From Dermacentor variabilis (lineage: Eukaryota > Arthropoda > Arachnida > Ixodida > Ixodidae): DNA of 64,000 nt. The stretch is taken from positions 148,894,434 through 148,958,433 of the forward strand of contig NC_134574.1 in assembly GCF_050947875.1 (NCBI RefSeq), read 5' to 3'. The translations under genes and the position numbers were made by a program. This document shows positions 1-10,602 of this stretch, in pieces. The first letter of the stretch is position 1. Each line of letters begins with the position of its first letter. The notes below the pieces were generated by a model that was not told the DNA's origin, did no database searches, and saw only the letters and a list, made by a program, of their open reading frames with translations.

Positions 1-600
1 ATAGGTAGCGAAGCACTGGAAGGGGTAAGGGACTACATCTACTTAGGGCAGGTAGTGACCACGGATCCGGATCATGAGACTGAAATAACCAGAAGAATAA
101 GAATGGGCTGGGGTGCGTTTGGCAGGCATTCTCAAATCATGAACAGCAGGTTGCCACTATCCCTCAAAAGGAAAGTGTATAACAGCTGTGTGTTACCAGT
201 ACTCACATATGGGGCAGAAACCTGGAGACTTACGAAAAGGGTTCTGCTGAAATTGAGGACGACGCAACGAGCTGTGGAAAGAAGAATGATGGGTGTGACG
301 TTAAGGAATAAGAAAAGAGCAGATTGGGTGAGGCAACAAACGCGGGTAAACGACATCTTAGTTGAAATCAAGAAAAAGAAATGGGCATGGGCCGGCCATG
401 TAATGAGGAGGGAAGATAACCGATGGTCACTAAGGGTTACGGACTGGATTCGAAGGGAAGGGATGCGTCGCAGGGGGCGGCAGAAAGTTAGGTGGGCGGA
501 TGACATTAAGACGTTTGCAGGGACAACATGGCCACAATTAGTACATGACCGGGGTAGTTGGAGAAGTATGGGAGAGGCCTTTGCCCTGCAGTGGACGTAA
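1..600 (+). CDS. RTE-like non-LTR retrotransposon, C-terminal end of reverse transcriptase ORF (5' side outside window)
   Basis: The frame is open from base 1 to the TAA at 598-600, about 199 codons. It carries the thumb and C-terminal tail that follow the RT catalytic core in RTE-type elements: a Y-L-G-Q-V segment near codon 14, then V-L-P-V-L-T-Y-G-A-E-T-W and a basic tail ending in a conserved W-x-D region. The catalytic FADD box would lie upstream, outside the window. The protein would copy element RNA at a nicked target (target-primed reverse transcription) in the nucleus. The reading frame is undamaged here, so this copy looks younger than its relative at 59.8-63.6 kb on the minus strand, which shares the same tail protein. 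Family assignment rests on protein pattern and the TGA-repeat tail that follows. Confidence 0.85.
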   Translation: MGSEALEGVRDYIYLGQVVTTDPDHETEITRRIRMGWGAFGRHSQIMNSRLPLSLKRKVYNSCVLPVLTYGAETWRLTKRVLLKLRTTQRAVERRMMGVTLRNKKRADWVRQQTRVNDILVEIKKKKWAWAGHVMRREDNRWSLRVTDWIRREGMRRRGRQKVRWADDIKTFAGTTWPQLVHDRGSWRSMGEAFALQWT

Positions 601-606
601 CTAGGC

Positions 607-624
607 TGATGATGATGATGATGA
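607..624 (+). repeat. (TGA)n 3' tail of the RTE-like element
   Basis: Six TGA units start 6 bases after the stop codon. RTE elements typically end in a short 3' untranslated region and a simple repeat rather than poly(A), so this marks the 3' end of the element. The second copy (minus strand, ending near 59791) has the same kind of tail. Confidence 0.8.
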
Positions 625-744
625 CCTCCTTAAGGGAGTTTTGCTGTGTCTTTGCATAACACTGTTATACCCCAAAATCTTAATGTTTGCGCCATTTGGG
701 GCTTATATTGTCCCACATCAATACACGTCATCTGTCTTGCACGC

Positions 745-1008
745 ATTTCCTTTATTTACCCGCCGTGGTTGCTCAGTGGCTATGGTGTTGGGCTGCTGAG
801 CACGAGGTCGCGGGATCGAATCCCGGCCACGGCGGCCGCATTTCGATGGGGGCGAAATGCGAAAACACCCGTGTGCTTAGATTTAGGTGCACGTTAAAGA
901 ACCCCAGGTGGTCAAAATTTCTGGAGTCCTCCACTACGGCGTGCCTCATAATCAGAAAGAGGTTTTGGCACGTAAAACCCCAAATATTATTATTATTTCC
1001 TTTATTTA
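745..1008 (+). repeat. 14-bp target-site duplication pair around the Ruka SINE
   Basis: ATTTCCTTTATTTA occurs at 745-758 and again at 995-1008, exactly flanking the SINE. A perfect 14-bp duplication is what LINE-mediated integration leaves, and it fixes the SINE ends to the base. Confidence 0.92.
759..994 (+). mobile_element. Ruka: Ruka-type tRNA-derived SINE, complete
   Basis: The 5' part resembles a tRNA, with an A box (GCTCAGTGGCTATGG, near 771) and a B box (GGATCGAATCC, near 813). A conserved body follows (CGATGGGGGCGAAATGC, GTGCACGTTAAAGAACCCCAGG, a CGGCGTGCCTCATAAT block), ending in TAAAACCCCAAATATTATTATT. This order matches the Ruka SINE of ixodid ticks. It would be transcribed by RNA polymerase III from the internal promoter and mobilised by a LINE partner. 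It sits inside a TIR element, so it is younger than that element. Perfect TSDs suggest a fairly recent insertion. Confidence 0.92.
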
Positions 1009-1177
1009 ACGCTGCGAGCCCAGTATTTCCAGGTCACGAACGACATGCGCGTTATCAGCGTGACACAGCATTCTCGCGAGGAAAGTAACGAGCGCAGAGT
1101 TTTCAAGGAAGGAAATACATGCAAGGCAGATGACGATTGTGGTTGTCGGATAATATACAGTCTTAAAATGTTTTTAC

Positions 1178-1450
1178 CCTTTGGGGCTTACCTTGTCCCA
1201 CGACGATAATCGTCATCTGCCTTGTTTGCGTTTCCTATCCTGAAAACTCAGCGATCGCTACTTTCCTGTCGAGGATGCGGTGTCACGCTGATAACGCGCA
1301 AGCCGTTCGTGACGTGGAAGTAGAGGGCTCGCAGCGGTAATGAAAGGAAATGGATGCAAGACATGACGATTATTGTTGTGGGACAAGATAACTCGAAAAG
1401 CGTGTCAATTTTTTAAAGCTTGCAAGTCCCAAAAGGTGCAAACTTTGTCG
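1178..1450 (-). mobile_element. TIR (MITE-like) element copy 2, inverted relative to copy 1
   Basis: It starts with CCCTTTGGGGCTTACCTTGTCCC and ends near 1400-1450 with the inverted counterpart (TTGTTGTGGGACAAGATAAC). Its reverse complement aligns with copy 1 through the whole internal part, including GCGTTATCAGCGTGACAC and GAGTTTTCA. The two copies therefore form a head-to-head or tail-to-tail pair. No open reading frame of note is present. Confidence 0.65.
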
Positions 1451-2916
1451 AGACTGCATTAGGAAGGAATTTCCAAAAACCAATATGCCCATTCTATAGC
1501 TGCGTTGAGTTCCTCACCATGACACCCTTTCCGGTAGTGGGTGGCAACCACGCCATTACACTCATTTCCTAAAAGCAATGCATGCAAGTGCTGTTCATTG
1601 CTGCACTTTGCTATTCCTGTGAATAATCACCAGACAGCGGCACCTAGAAGGAGAACCACTAAAACGCGGTAGATGCTGCATAGACCAATATGTCCCACTG
1701 AAGTCCGCAGAAAAAGGGCGGAATTTTTTTTAGTTCCTCATCGTTACAATATGATTACGCCACCGTCAAACACAACAGAACTCCCTGTAAACATGAGAGC
1801 AACCGAAATACACCGCCATACATAAGCACGGAACGTCCCAATAAAAACACTGCTCACGCTTGCAATACCCATGTACCTTCTTACAGGCTTATATAGCCAT
1901 GATGTCTTGGCGTGCAGAGCAGTACCGATGAGCATCTTTAGTCTAAGTAAATAAACAATAAATGTCCACAAAATGTTTGTTTTGATTTACTAAGCTGATA
2001 GGCACTTCAAAACCACACATGCCTGTTAATTATAAAAGGCGCTACTATTAAACTAGCTGCTTCCAATTATCAACGCGGTGGCTACACGTGCAAAGCAGAG
2101 GTGCCTAAATACCTCCTAACACCCTTAGCATCAAAAGCATGTTTTAGGTGAACAATTACATCCGCACAGAAAGAGAAAGGTTGTTTCGGTAATTAAAACA
2201 GGCTAGCACACATATTTTTACAACTTGCTGTTTGGCAAAAAGGTGTTCTTGATACTCAAATTTTCTTAAGTGTGGGAAGGTATTTTCAGTATAGATAGAT
2301 GCATTATTCAACCGCTAGGGCTGCTATGACCAAGTTTTACGGGCTTGATTGAATGATTCCTCACATTTTTTTTTACAATTACAGCGCTCAAGGAACAATC
2401 ATAAATTATTTCATGCTTAGCCTGTCTGTTATCGTACATTTTTAACTCAGACACAAAACAATATCAGTGCTCACAATCTCAAACTGATCTTTCACTGGCG
2501 CCGGCAAGATGCCATTGCAGGTATTACGAGGCTTCCTGAGACATTCAAAAGTGCTAAAAATTATGGCTCTTCAACTGATAAAGCGAAGCTTTGTTTGCAT
2601 ACGATTCCATGGTTTTGTCTTGTTTGGTCGATCGCTTGTGTTCTCGCCGAGTATATTGGCACTCACTTAAAAAAATAAGGAGTGTCCGGCGGCAACATTC
2701 AAGCTTTGACCCCCATCGGAGAAGCCCAATGCCCTAACCACGACCGCACGTACACTCATCTTGTGCCAACACCAACTAAAACCAAGCAACACGCTGATTA
2801 TGATTGTGATTGCTATACTATGGTACATACCCACGACAGAGGGATTAGCCATATATCGGGCAGAGCGCGAACTAGCTCTCATAGATGATCGTCACGCCTG
2901 GATCATTATATATAGC
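1451..2916. other. AT-rich stretch, no gene recognised
   Basis: Only short chance frames (75 codons or fewer) are present and none shows a motif I recognise. I see no RNA gene and no clear repeat boundary. Confidence 0.5.
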
Positions 2917-3071
2917 CGCGTTTACATGAACGCGACAGAGTCGCGTCGCATTTCTAGCGCATCGCATTCATGTAAACTGCAGTAATGCGCTAGGAAGGCG
3001 AATCGCATTAATGCGCCAGGCGAGGGTAGATTTACTGGCGCGAGTCGACTCTCGCGGAGCATGTAAACGCA
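2917..3071. mobile_element. Short MITE with terminal inverted repeats
   Basis: The left end CGCGTTTACATGAACGCGAC is mirrored at the right end by GCGGAGCATGTAAACGCAG. The ~155-bp interior is GC-rich and contains internal repeats (GCGCATCGCATTCATGTAAAC near 2955). It has no coding capacity, so it would need a transposase supplied in trans. A TSD could not be decided by eye. Superfamily unknown. Confidence 0.65.
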
Positions 3072-5048
3072 GGATCATCGCATTAGGAATTATGGGAAGG
3101 AATTAGCTGCCGGACTGCCGCGCTGGTGAAGCTGCGAGACAGCAACGCCCGAAGCAGAAGCAAAATGGCGTCCCCTGCGGCAACTTCGCAGCGATGTAAT
3201 GTGAGAACAAAATAAGTATGACTCATGACCTTTCCCATGCTGGATTTACGTCGCCCAAAGATAAATTGTGCAGAAGGGATCTTTAAAGAATATGAAAATT
3301 CTTATTTGTTTGTGCGTGCGTGCGTGCATGTGGTGCTTATACGCGTTTGTTTCTCTGGCACATGTGCATTTCTTGCAGTTCGGGATAGATGACTGTCCTT
3401 TCTTTCTAGCACTGTGCTAAATGAAAGCTTGGCTCGGAAACAAAACCTTTCCCTGCTGGACTCTATGTAATGCCAGTTATCCACGATTTACTTTAGAACC
3501 GCAGGAGGTCCAGCACGCTGTAATGGTTGTGGAGGTGTACGCGTAACGTTGCGCGCCGGAAATGCGGTGACCGCTGGTGATCAGTCGAAAAAACATAACC
3601 TTGGAGTGACGCAAAAAGCCGCCGTCACTCCTTCCACACTTTTTGCTGCTTTCAGTGGCTACAGCTTTCAACAGGTTTAGCTACAACTACCTTCAACAGC
3701 CATTTATCACTTTAGTCAGTTAACAATAGGCTTTCACGTACATCTGCGCTATAGAAATTTCCTGCCAGCGCACGTCAAAAATTAAGCGCCAGTACTCATC
3801 ACTCATCCACTATGAGTTGCTCTTCTTTACTTCGACGATATGAAACGCATTTTCCTCACTTAACCTTGCATGGTCACCACACCTTCACTCGCTCTGGCCT
3901 CACAACGTCCGTCCTCCCTTACCTCATGCTCACCAATCTTCCCGAAGGCGATCCTCACCTCACCACGTGAGAGTGAGGGCAGATGAGGATGAGGAAGGCC
4001 CTCGTGAGGGTACCCAAGTCTTGTAACAAATACATTTTTTTTCCGAACAGCCCCAAATACCCACCCTGTCGCTGTCGTAAACCATTCAACTTCCACGACC
4101 AACTTCCCTAGGCATGTCTTGGATTCGCCTTTCTAGAAAGTTTTTCTGTGCTGTCGTAATACATGATCCTTACTCTCGTTGAAGGTATGATTTTACTATA
4201 TTCTACCCATATTTTAATGTTTCTAAAACGGCTCTATAAGGTAACTGATATAAGGGGAATGCGTAAGTTATGCATTAGTAGGCCGAATATTACGAGTCAT
4301 GACTTAGTTCGGCTTTAACACACACGACTATCCTTTTTCTGCATTTCATTGCAGCCAAGTGATAACATGGATAATGACAATGACAGATGATGCATCTGTG
4401 ATGACGGTACTTTTATGATGGTGATGCTGACCAATCCTGGACGATCCTTTGGAAGAAATAAGAAGAAACAACTGTTTGGAAGCATAGTTTCTTCATAAAT
4501 ATATTCGTTATGCGGCACGAGGTTACGAAAATATTATTCCATAAACGGGCTCATTGTTTCGGTATCTCTATATGGAGGCTGTCCTCGTTGCAGCTATACT
4601 TATACCGTATATACACTGTAAACAGAAATAACTTCCAGGTGGGAGTATATTGCTTGTCTTCTAGTCACCCCCCGGTTGGGAGTTTATTCTGCTCTGTGTG
4701 ATGGGAGTAGAAGTTTTACTCCGTGCGAGTGGAACTTTTGCGTGGGACTAGGGGAGTTTTTTTCTGTTTTTAATTTTTTTGATATGCACAAGACGGAGTT
4801 TTTTCGAGGTGCAACGTGAGTATAGAAAGCGGTATCGCATTAGTATGCATGAATATTTTGATATGCAGAAGCTACTGCTCAAATTTCGAAATATACGCAC
4901 AAGACGAAGTCTAATTCAACGAAACAAGTCAATGAAAGCACATACATCATGACCTACATGAACAAACGCCAACGTAGAAATCTGAAAGACACGCAACGTA
5001 CACGCGACACACAAGAAGCAACGCTTCCGCGATGAAGGGCACTAACTG
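3072..5048. other. No gene recognised; minor simple repeats
   Basis: A GTGC-type run lies near 3310-3330. A CTCAC/GTGAG-rich stretch at about 3885-4015 contains direct and inverted CCTCAC motifs. Open frames are 80 codons or shorter and unconvincing. Confidence 0.5.
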
Positions 5049-5064
5049 CCCCCCCCCCCCCCCC
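5049..5064. repeat. Poly(C) run of 16
   Basis: Sixteen consecutive C residues. Such runs are prone to sequencing and replication slippage. Confidence 0.95.
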
Positions 5065-5100
5065 GCCGCACTAAGACCGTAAAAAAGTTTCCAGGCACTC

Positions 5101-5607
5101 AGATCCACCGGGTTCAAGCTCGTGACGACTGACAAGCAGAGAGGACTTGTTGTCCTGTCAGCAGAGTCCTACCTGAAAGCGGGAAAGGCTGTGCAGGACA
5201 ACTTTTGCGTCGTGCAAACAGCGTCGAACGCCAGGAACAAATGGGAAGCTGTGAGGCTTTGCGAAGATTCCCGATTGTCCGGTCTGGCTTCCATGGTGCA
5301 GAACAGACAAGGCCTTGTGTTAAATCAGTTCTTCACGGCTAAGACACACAAGGAAGACTACATGTTCCCAGTGATTACCTCCAAGAAGTGTAAGTGGCAA
5401 CGTTCCTCTGTGGAGTACCTCCAGAAATATCTCGGAATCCTAGTGTTGGATGACTCCTTGCTCATCAGACGAGTTATATTCTTCGTTACCCCACAGGCAG
5501 GTCATGCAAACCGTAAGGGAGAGTACTGGCGTCAGTGTAAGCTTACTTGTAAGCTTACATTGACGTCAATGACGTTACCTTCCAAAGCTTACATTGAAGC
5601 AACGTGA
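5101..5607 (+). pseudogene. Probable Penelope-like element fragment, region upstream of the RT core
   Basis: The frame from about 5101 to the stop at 5605-5607 contains T-D-K-Q-R-G-L-V-V-L, then F-F-T-A-K-T-H-K and F-P-V-I-T-S, then K-W-Q-R-S and Y-L-Q-K-Y-L. This order is what I expect in Penelope-like RTs just before the catalytic motifs: D-K-G-G-x-V-V-L, then K-x-H-K, then R-P-I-V-S. Similarity fades after about 5480 and the YxDD core is absent, so this is a fragment. The last 80 bases are a run of related AAGCTTAC repeats and are probably not part of the element. Alternatives are another RT family or chance. Confidence is moderate. Confidence 0.5.
5530..5600. repeat. Cluster of TAAGCTTAC palindromes
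   Basis: GTAAGCTTAC occurs twice within about 22 bases (near 5537 and 5549). Related AGCTTACATTGA copies follow (near 5553 and 5586), with a further AGCTTACTTG near 5608. The first two form a small hairpin. Function unknown. Confidence 0.6.
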
Positions 5608-6859
5608 GCTTACTTGTCTGAAGTGTTTTCTTCTGCCAGTTCGGGCCTCGCGGTCACCTGGCGATATAATAAAGGTATCTGTAGTCATTTTATAGTACCG
5701 TACACTTGAACACCGCCAAGAAAGCGGCAGCAAAACTCCCAAAACCACCGAGCGAGCAGCGCAACTAGTCCCACCAACCGCTACCATAGCGGCCATATTG
5801 CTCACTACGTAATTATAATTATGTTAGTTTTGATTTTGCCAGCGCCATCTCTCGGTCTCATACTTTAGTTCACAACGCGACCGCTACTCTTATTTCCGTT
5901 GCACTGTGGAAGGTACAGTGTCCCTTCTCTAAGTTTATATAGGTGTTCTTTGAGAACACGGGATCCGGCTTTGGAGAACAAGGGGAGAGAAAGGCTCGCG
6001 TCGCGCGCTGGAGATGGCAGCAGGAGCGCGCGCAGCTAGAGCAGCGCATGGATGATGACATTGGTTACGGCGAGGCTGACGGCGACGGGAGACGCGGGAA
6101 CAGGCGCCAAAGAGCTGCGCTCTAGAAATACATTATGTCACAGGCGATTAAGCCCGGAGAGAATCAGTCGTTTAGGGCAAAGCACTGCGTGCGCAAATGT
6201 GCGCGCCGAGATAATGGTTCCAAAGCATAAACACGGATGAAAAAGATTCAGAGCACACATCTTGAAATAGTTCTCGTTGTACTTCTGCTATGATTGTAAG
6301 GAATATGTGGTAAATGTTTTATTAAAACAAGTTCGAAGGTACACAGCTGCGTGTTTACTGCCTGTACGTCGTCATGTAATCAGTTCTCTTCTTTCATTAG
6401 TTTTCACAATGTTTCAAATGAGGCATCAAATCAGGCAGATCACCGCCTAAGAACTCCGAACAGATGGTCAACCAACAAAGCTGAAACGTGCTGCCGCGGC
6501 GTTTATCACTGGGTTAATCCCGACGTTTCATTAAACGACGGCTTGGTAGGATCCAGATCCTCGGTACGCAGTTGCTGCTTGCGCTGGCCAGCACGAGCCT
6601 GTTCTCATGCTCGGGCTGCAGCTTCGGCATGGCGTCGACGAGCTCGTTCCCGGTTCAGCTCTGAGCGTTTCTGATCAAAATCTACCTGCTCCTCAGGAGA
6701 ACGTTTGGCGCGAGGCTTACCCACTTCGGAGCCGGAGAGAAACTGCTGCGCGCGCGCTTGGCTGCGATGGTGACCAACGACGTGACTAGTGGCGGAGCTA
6801 ATTTGGTGCCTCTCTCTATTTTTGACGAGCATGCGCATAGCGTTGCGCCGGAGTAGTTT
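5608..6859. other. No gene recognised
   Basis: Several short overlapping frames occur on both strands at 5.9-6.9 kb because the DNA is GC-rich. None has a recognisable domain, start context or supporting neighbour. Confidence 0.5.
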
Positions 6860-7070
6860 TCGGCGTACAGGCGGCAGACGGACAGACGGACGAATCGGCT
6901 AGCCATATAAAGTTTCGCCGAAAAAAGCCGGTGCACTTAACTGACACGCAAATCAGATTTCGAGAATCGCGGACTGCGTTCGCTGCTATCGTTGTGCTTC
7001 GAGTGTCACCTGCTTTTTCTGGGCACAAGTTTGCCAAATAAAGAGTTAGCTTCGACACTCACAGTTCTTG
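6860..7070 (+). mobile_element. Degenerate solo LTR fragment of a Gypsy family (same family as the LTRs at 24.0 and 27.4 kb)
   Basis: This stretch aligns, with many differences, to the right half of the LTRs at 24016-24384 and 27439-27860. Shared blocks include a TATA-like box (ATATAAAG at 6904-6911), GACTGCGTTCGCTGCTATCG, GGGCACAAGTTTGCC and a polyadenylation signal (AATAAAG, near 7038). The promoter reads on the plus strand. No internal element sequence is attached, so it is a solo or truncated LTR, older than the other two. Confidence 0.6.
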
Positions 7071-7404
7071 CTAGTATATGTTCACTGTCACTACAATGGA
7101 ACAATACAAATCTTTCTAGTGATGCCTTCTTCAGTACTTGAATGCAAAGCATTTCTTTGCCTAGTCCGAGCCGAGGTAAACGCGAGGCCTTCCGAGGTCA
7201 CAAATTTTGTCGCCGATGCTCGCGTTCCCTCATGCGCCGGCTCGCTGGCCGTTGTAGATATCCCAACCTAAGCTAGGCGGCGCTTCGATGGCGATCACTT
7301 ATTTGCATCCGCTTTGAAACGGTGCAGTGACAAATAGTCACCTAGCGTGCTATGGACACTGCTGAGCACTGTCGATACCGGAGGAGTACGGGGGACCGGA
7401 AAAT
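7071..7404. other. No gene recognised between LTR fragment and non-LTR element
   Basis: Nothing recognisable. The 5' junction of the next element lies close to 7400. Confidence 0.5.
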
Positions 7405-9750
7405 CTGGCATTGGATTAACCGTTCACCATCACGGAGTTATTAACAGCCATAGATGAGAGTAATAAGACGAGCGCACCCGGAACGGACGCCATTACATAC
7501 AAGCTGCTCAATAACATGAGTGATGTGGCGGCACGCGGGCTCCTGGGTCACATCAACAGAACCTGGGAAAGCTCGAAGTTCCCCGCAGAATGGAAAGAGG
7601 CCGAGGTACGGTTCATACCTAAACCCGGCAAACCTCTGACGATCGAGAACATGCCCCCTATTTTGCTCACGTCCTGTGTGGGCAAGGTCATGGAACGCAT
7701 GGTTCTCAGAAGGCTCCAAGCACACCTGGACGAGACAAATCAGATGCCGGTGACCATGTATGGATTCCGCCAGCACCTGAGCACCCAAGACGTCCTGATC
7801 CAATTACACGAGCTAGTGATTAAAAGAGCAACGAGGCACGCGCCCCGGGGTATACTGGCCTTGGACCTCAAAGGGGCCTTCGACAACGTGTCCCACGCCA
7901 GCGTGCTCGAGAACCTGCGCAAGAAGGGGTGTGGCCGCTAGACCTACGGCTATATTAAAGATTTCCTAACCAATAGAACAGCAACTATCCGGAGAGGAAA
8001 TGAACGGTCAGAGCCTGTGGAGCTCGGAGACAGGGGTACCCCACAGGGGTCTGTGCTGTCGCCTCTGCTTTTCAACCTAGTACTCCTGACCCTGCCCGAA
8101 CTACTCAATCAATCGAGGGCGTGGACCACGCGTTCTATGCCGACGATATAACGGTGTGGACGAACCGCGCGGGGTCCGATGCCTGGGCGGAGGAAGCCCT
8201 GCAGAGAGTGGCAACGACCGTCCACGAGTATGCCACGACCTGCGGCCTGAGCTGCGCTCCACATAAATCGGAGCTGCTCATGGTACAGCCCGGAGGACCA
8301 AAGAAAGAGCCGCCGCCGAACATAATCATCACCATCGACATGCACAGAGATCAAACCAACGCAGCAGATCCGGATACTGGGTCTGCTGTTGCGCAGCGAC
8401 GGCAAGGCGCACGCAGCCGTCAACAAAATCAAGACCACATCAGAGAAAGTCCTGAGTATGATCCGGAGAGTCACCAACCGGAACAGAGGAATCAAAGAAG
8501 AAGACACACTGCGCCTGGTGCAGGCATTCGTCGTGTCACGCGTAACGTACTCCGCCCCGTACCCCCAGCTTGCGAAGGTGAACCGCGAGAGGCTGAACAC
8601 GACGATAAGGAAAGCAGTCAAACTCGCCATGGGCATCCCAGTCTACTCGTCAACGCAGAAGCTGCTGGAAATGGGTGCCCACAACACGGTGGAAGAGCTG
8701 GTGGAAGCACACCTATCCCACCAGAGAGTAAGGCTGAGCCGGACAGAGCACGGTCGGGCCGTCCTACGCAAGATAGGATGGCAAATTAAACAGCAACCGA
8801 CAACGGAGCCGCTCCCCACAACGTGGAGAGATTATTAAGACCAAGCCCCTCCCCTGTAACATGCAGCTGGGGAGGAACGACAGACGCTCTGCGCCGGCTA
8901 ATGCACTGGCTCGACAGCTGGAAGAGGACCCCGAGGTCCTCTACGCGGACGCCTCGCTTCCCAAGCACGGAACCAGATCAACGGCGGTCGTCACCACCAT
9001 CGATAAACTTGTCACAGGCGCGTCGATACGGACGACGAATACAGCCGAAGCAGAAGAAGTGGCTGTGGCCCTCGCACTCGTACAACCGGGAGTGAGGACC
9101 GTGGTCACAGACTCCCAGACCACCTACGCAAGCTACCGCAAGGGGAACATCTCTCCCGCGGCACTAGCGATCCTCACCAAATGCAAATCACCGGGACGGG
9201 CCATTGAGCTCGTGTGGGTCCCGGCTCACTCGCAAGTGGAAGGCAATGCACTCGCCGACCACCATGCCCGAGAACTGTCAATCCGGGCCGAGGACGAGCC
9301 AGAGCTACCGCACCCCGTGACAAGCTACAAAGAAATTACGAAAATGTACAGAATCGGCAGATGTAGGCTTCCCCGTCCGCATCCGCAACTCAGTCGAATG
9401 CAGCAAACGATCGTGCGACGCACGCAAGCGGGGTCGCTAGCGCATCCCGTGCTCTTGCACAAGATGTTCCCAACAGAGCATGACACTTCATGCCCTTTCT
9501 GCAGACGGTCAAAAGGCACCCTAGCACACATCCTTGCAGAGTGCACTAAGCTCAAGAACACCCCACCATCCCTACGCCCCCCCTCCCTCCCCAGCCCCCC
9601 CCCCCCGAGCGATGGGAGACCTTGTTGTCCAGCCCCGACCTACCCACCCAGCTCGCGCTGGCGGCTAGGGGCCAGGAACTACTGGACGCATATGGGACCT
9701 GAGAAGAAGGTTCCACCCCATATGGTGCCAGCGCGCACCAACCGTCACTA
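7405..9750 (+). pseudogene. 5'-truncated I/R1-group non-LTR retrotransposon: RT plus RNase H, frameshifted
   Basis: RT motifs run in order: P-G-T-D-A-I-T-Y (near 7480), P-K-P-G-K (7620), T-S-C-V-G-K (7670), L-D-L-K-G-A-F-D-N (7862, first catalytic Asp), G-T-P-Q-G-S-V (8035) and Y-A-D-D (8140, catalytic pair). An RNase H domain follows, with Y-A-D-A (8941), A-E-A-E-E (9045) and T-D-S-Q (9110). A C-terminal C-P-F-C...H...C zinc-type motif lies near 9490-9545. The frame is broken by an in-frame TAA at 7417, a TAG at 7939 and frameshifts near 8110, 8365 and 8840, so no complete protein is possible. Endonuclease and ORF1 are missing, as expected for 5' truncation. RT plus RNase H places it in the I/R1/LOA group. 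Confidence 0.88.
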
Positions 9751-9772
9751 AGGGCTCAGTACAAAAGTTGAT

Positions 9773-9795
9773 TCTCTCTCTTTCTCTCTCTGTCG
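9773..9795 (+). repeat. CT-rich 3' tail region
   Basis: A (TC)n-like run, CTCTCTCTTTCTCTCTC, follows the non-LTR pseudogene and probably marks its 3' end, although no TSD could be paired because the 5' junction is unclear. Confidence 0.5.
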
Positions 9796-10103
9796 CTCGC
9801 GGAGTCAAATGAAAAAGTGGCTAGGCAGCGTGGTCACGTTTAGGCGTGTTGAGTAAGGGGAGTATGGCCTGCGCGATTCAGCATCCCGTCAAGCATACCG
9901 TTCGAGCAAGCCTGCCGATAGGCACCACAACAGCGTCGAAAACACGAACCGCCGAAAACCATCTTTGAAATACTACATATTTCTCGGCATGTAAGGTAAA
10001 CAGGAGAGCAGATAAGCGTGCACCACTGCTGTTGTTCACAGAGTCCAGGAACTCGGAACTTCTTCAGCACAATACGTTGGCGGGCTAGTTGGTGCGAATC
10101 CAT
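9796..10103. other. No gene recognised
   Basis: A short stretch between the non-LTR tail and the Penelope-like locus. It may include some 3'-flanking Penelope sequence, but I cannot show it. Confidence 0.4.
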
Positions 10104-10194
10104 GAATACTTTGATTAGCGCAAAAAGACAGACACAATAAAGACGACAGGACAAGGCGCTACTCTCAACTGACATCATTTTATTGCGTCACTCC
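10104..10194 (-). repeat. Penelope-like terminal repeat, left arm of an inverted pair
   Basis: This 91-bp segment is an almost exact reverse complement of 10603-10693; I see about one difference. Read outward on the minus strand it runs from GGAGTGACGCAATAAAATG through CAGTTGAGAGTAGCGCC to TTTTTGCGCTAATCAAAG. AATAAA on the outward strand fits a 3' end. A diverged relative occupies both arms of the locus at 47.2-50.6 kb. Confidence 0.88.
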
Positions 10195-10276
10195 TTTATA
10201 GACCGCTCAAACCAGAGGAACATGCGCAGTGAGCACCATGCGGTGGAGCCACCAACATCCGATTCCAAGAGCGCAC

Positions 10277-10590
10277 TCATGCGACAGAATCCAAAAAACC
10301 AAATTCAGCGCTGTACAAGGTTAAGGAAGGCACACTAATGCACTGTTACCCCAATGACTGAATGAAAAATGCTTCTGATAACTCTCGGGCGGTGGTGTCA
10401 CGACTCTTCTTCAAAATTGTGGTATCACGAAACATGGGTTTGCACTTGCATGTTTTACAATGCTGAGCCAAATGCAAACCTGTGCCTGTTGGTATGGATC
10501 GCTCATGTTCTGTAAGGCGCTCGTTAACACAGCGGCCTGACTGCCCTACATACACTTTGCCACATGACAAGGGAATTTTATAATTTTATA
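10277..10590 (-). pseudogene. GIY-YIG endonuclease domain of a Penelope-like element, one in-frame stop
   Basis: On the minus strand, frame starting near 10590, the domain has C-G-K-V-Y-V-G-Q-S-G-R (10567-10535), R-L-T-E-H (10516), a C-K-T-C-K-C cluster and E-A-F-F-I near 10360. This is the GIY-YIG fold of Penelope-like elements, where V-Y-V-G replaces the classic G-I-Y and the later E is the metal ligand. The nuclease nicks DNA to prime reverse transcription. Family-like residues continue past a TAA at 10346-10348 to a TGA near 10277, so that stop is a lesion. The RT core upstream is missing, and coding sequence breaks off at the right-hand terminal repeat. Bacterial UvrC or an intron endonuclease is unlikely given the context. 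Confidence 0.8.
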
Positions 10591-10602
10591 AACCACACGG
10601 AC

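Larger units (their letters stand above)
689..1175 (+). mobile_element. TIR (MITE-like) element copy 1, split by a Ruka SINE
   Basis: The left end contains TTTGGGGCTTATATTGTCCC (699-718, approximately) followed by a CGTCATCTGTCTTGCACGCATTTCC block. The right end, near 1110-1165, carries the inverted equivalent (GGAAATACATGCAAGGCAGATGACGATTG in outline). Without the SINE and its duplicated target the element is about 235 bp. It has no coding capacity. A second copy in opposite orientation abuts it at about 1178, and the internal sequence (CACGAAC, GCGTTATCAGCGTGACAC) is shared between them. Superfamily is not clear to me; terminal bases and TSD could not be fixed by eye. Confidence 0.65.

Noticed and set aside
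771..835. True tRNA gene at the SINE head
   Set aside because: It is the tRNA-derived head of a Ruka SINE with TSDs and a non-tRNA body.
3860..4102. 80-codon minus frame in the CTCAC-rich region
   Set aside because: Low-complexity repeat composition; no domain.
8109..8636. 175-codon minus-strand frame
   Set aside because: Antisense to the RT pseudogene, which shows YADD in the plus direction.
10346..10570. Bacterial UvrC or group I intron endonuclease
   Set aside because: The GIY-YIG variant, the Cys cluster and the outward terminal repeats fit a Penelope-like element; no bacterial context.
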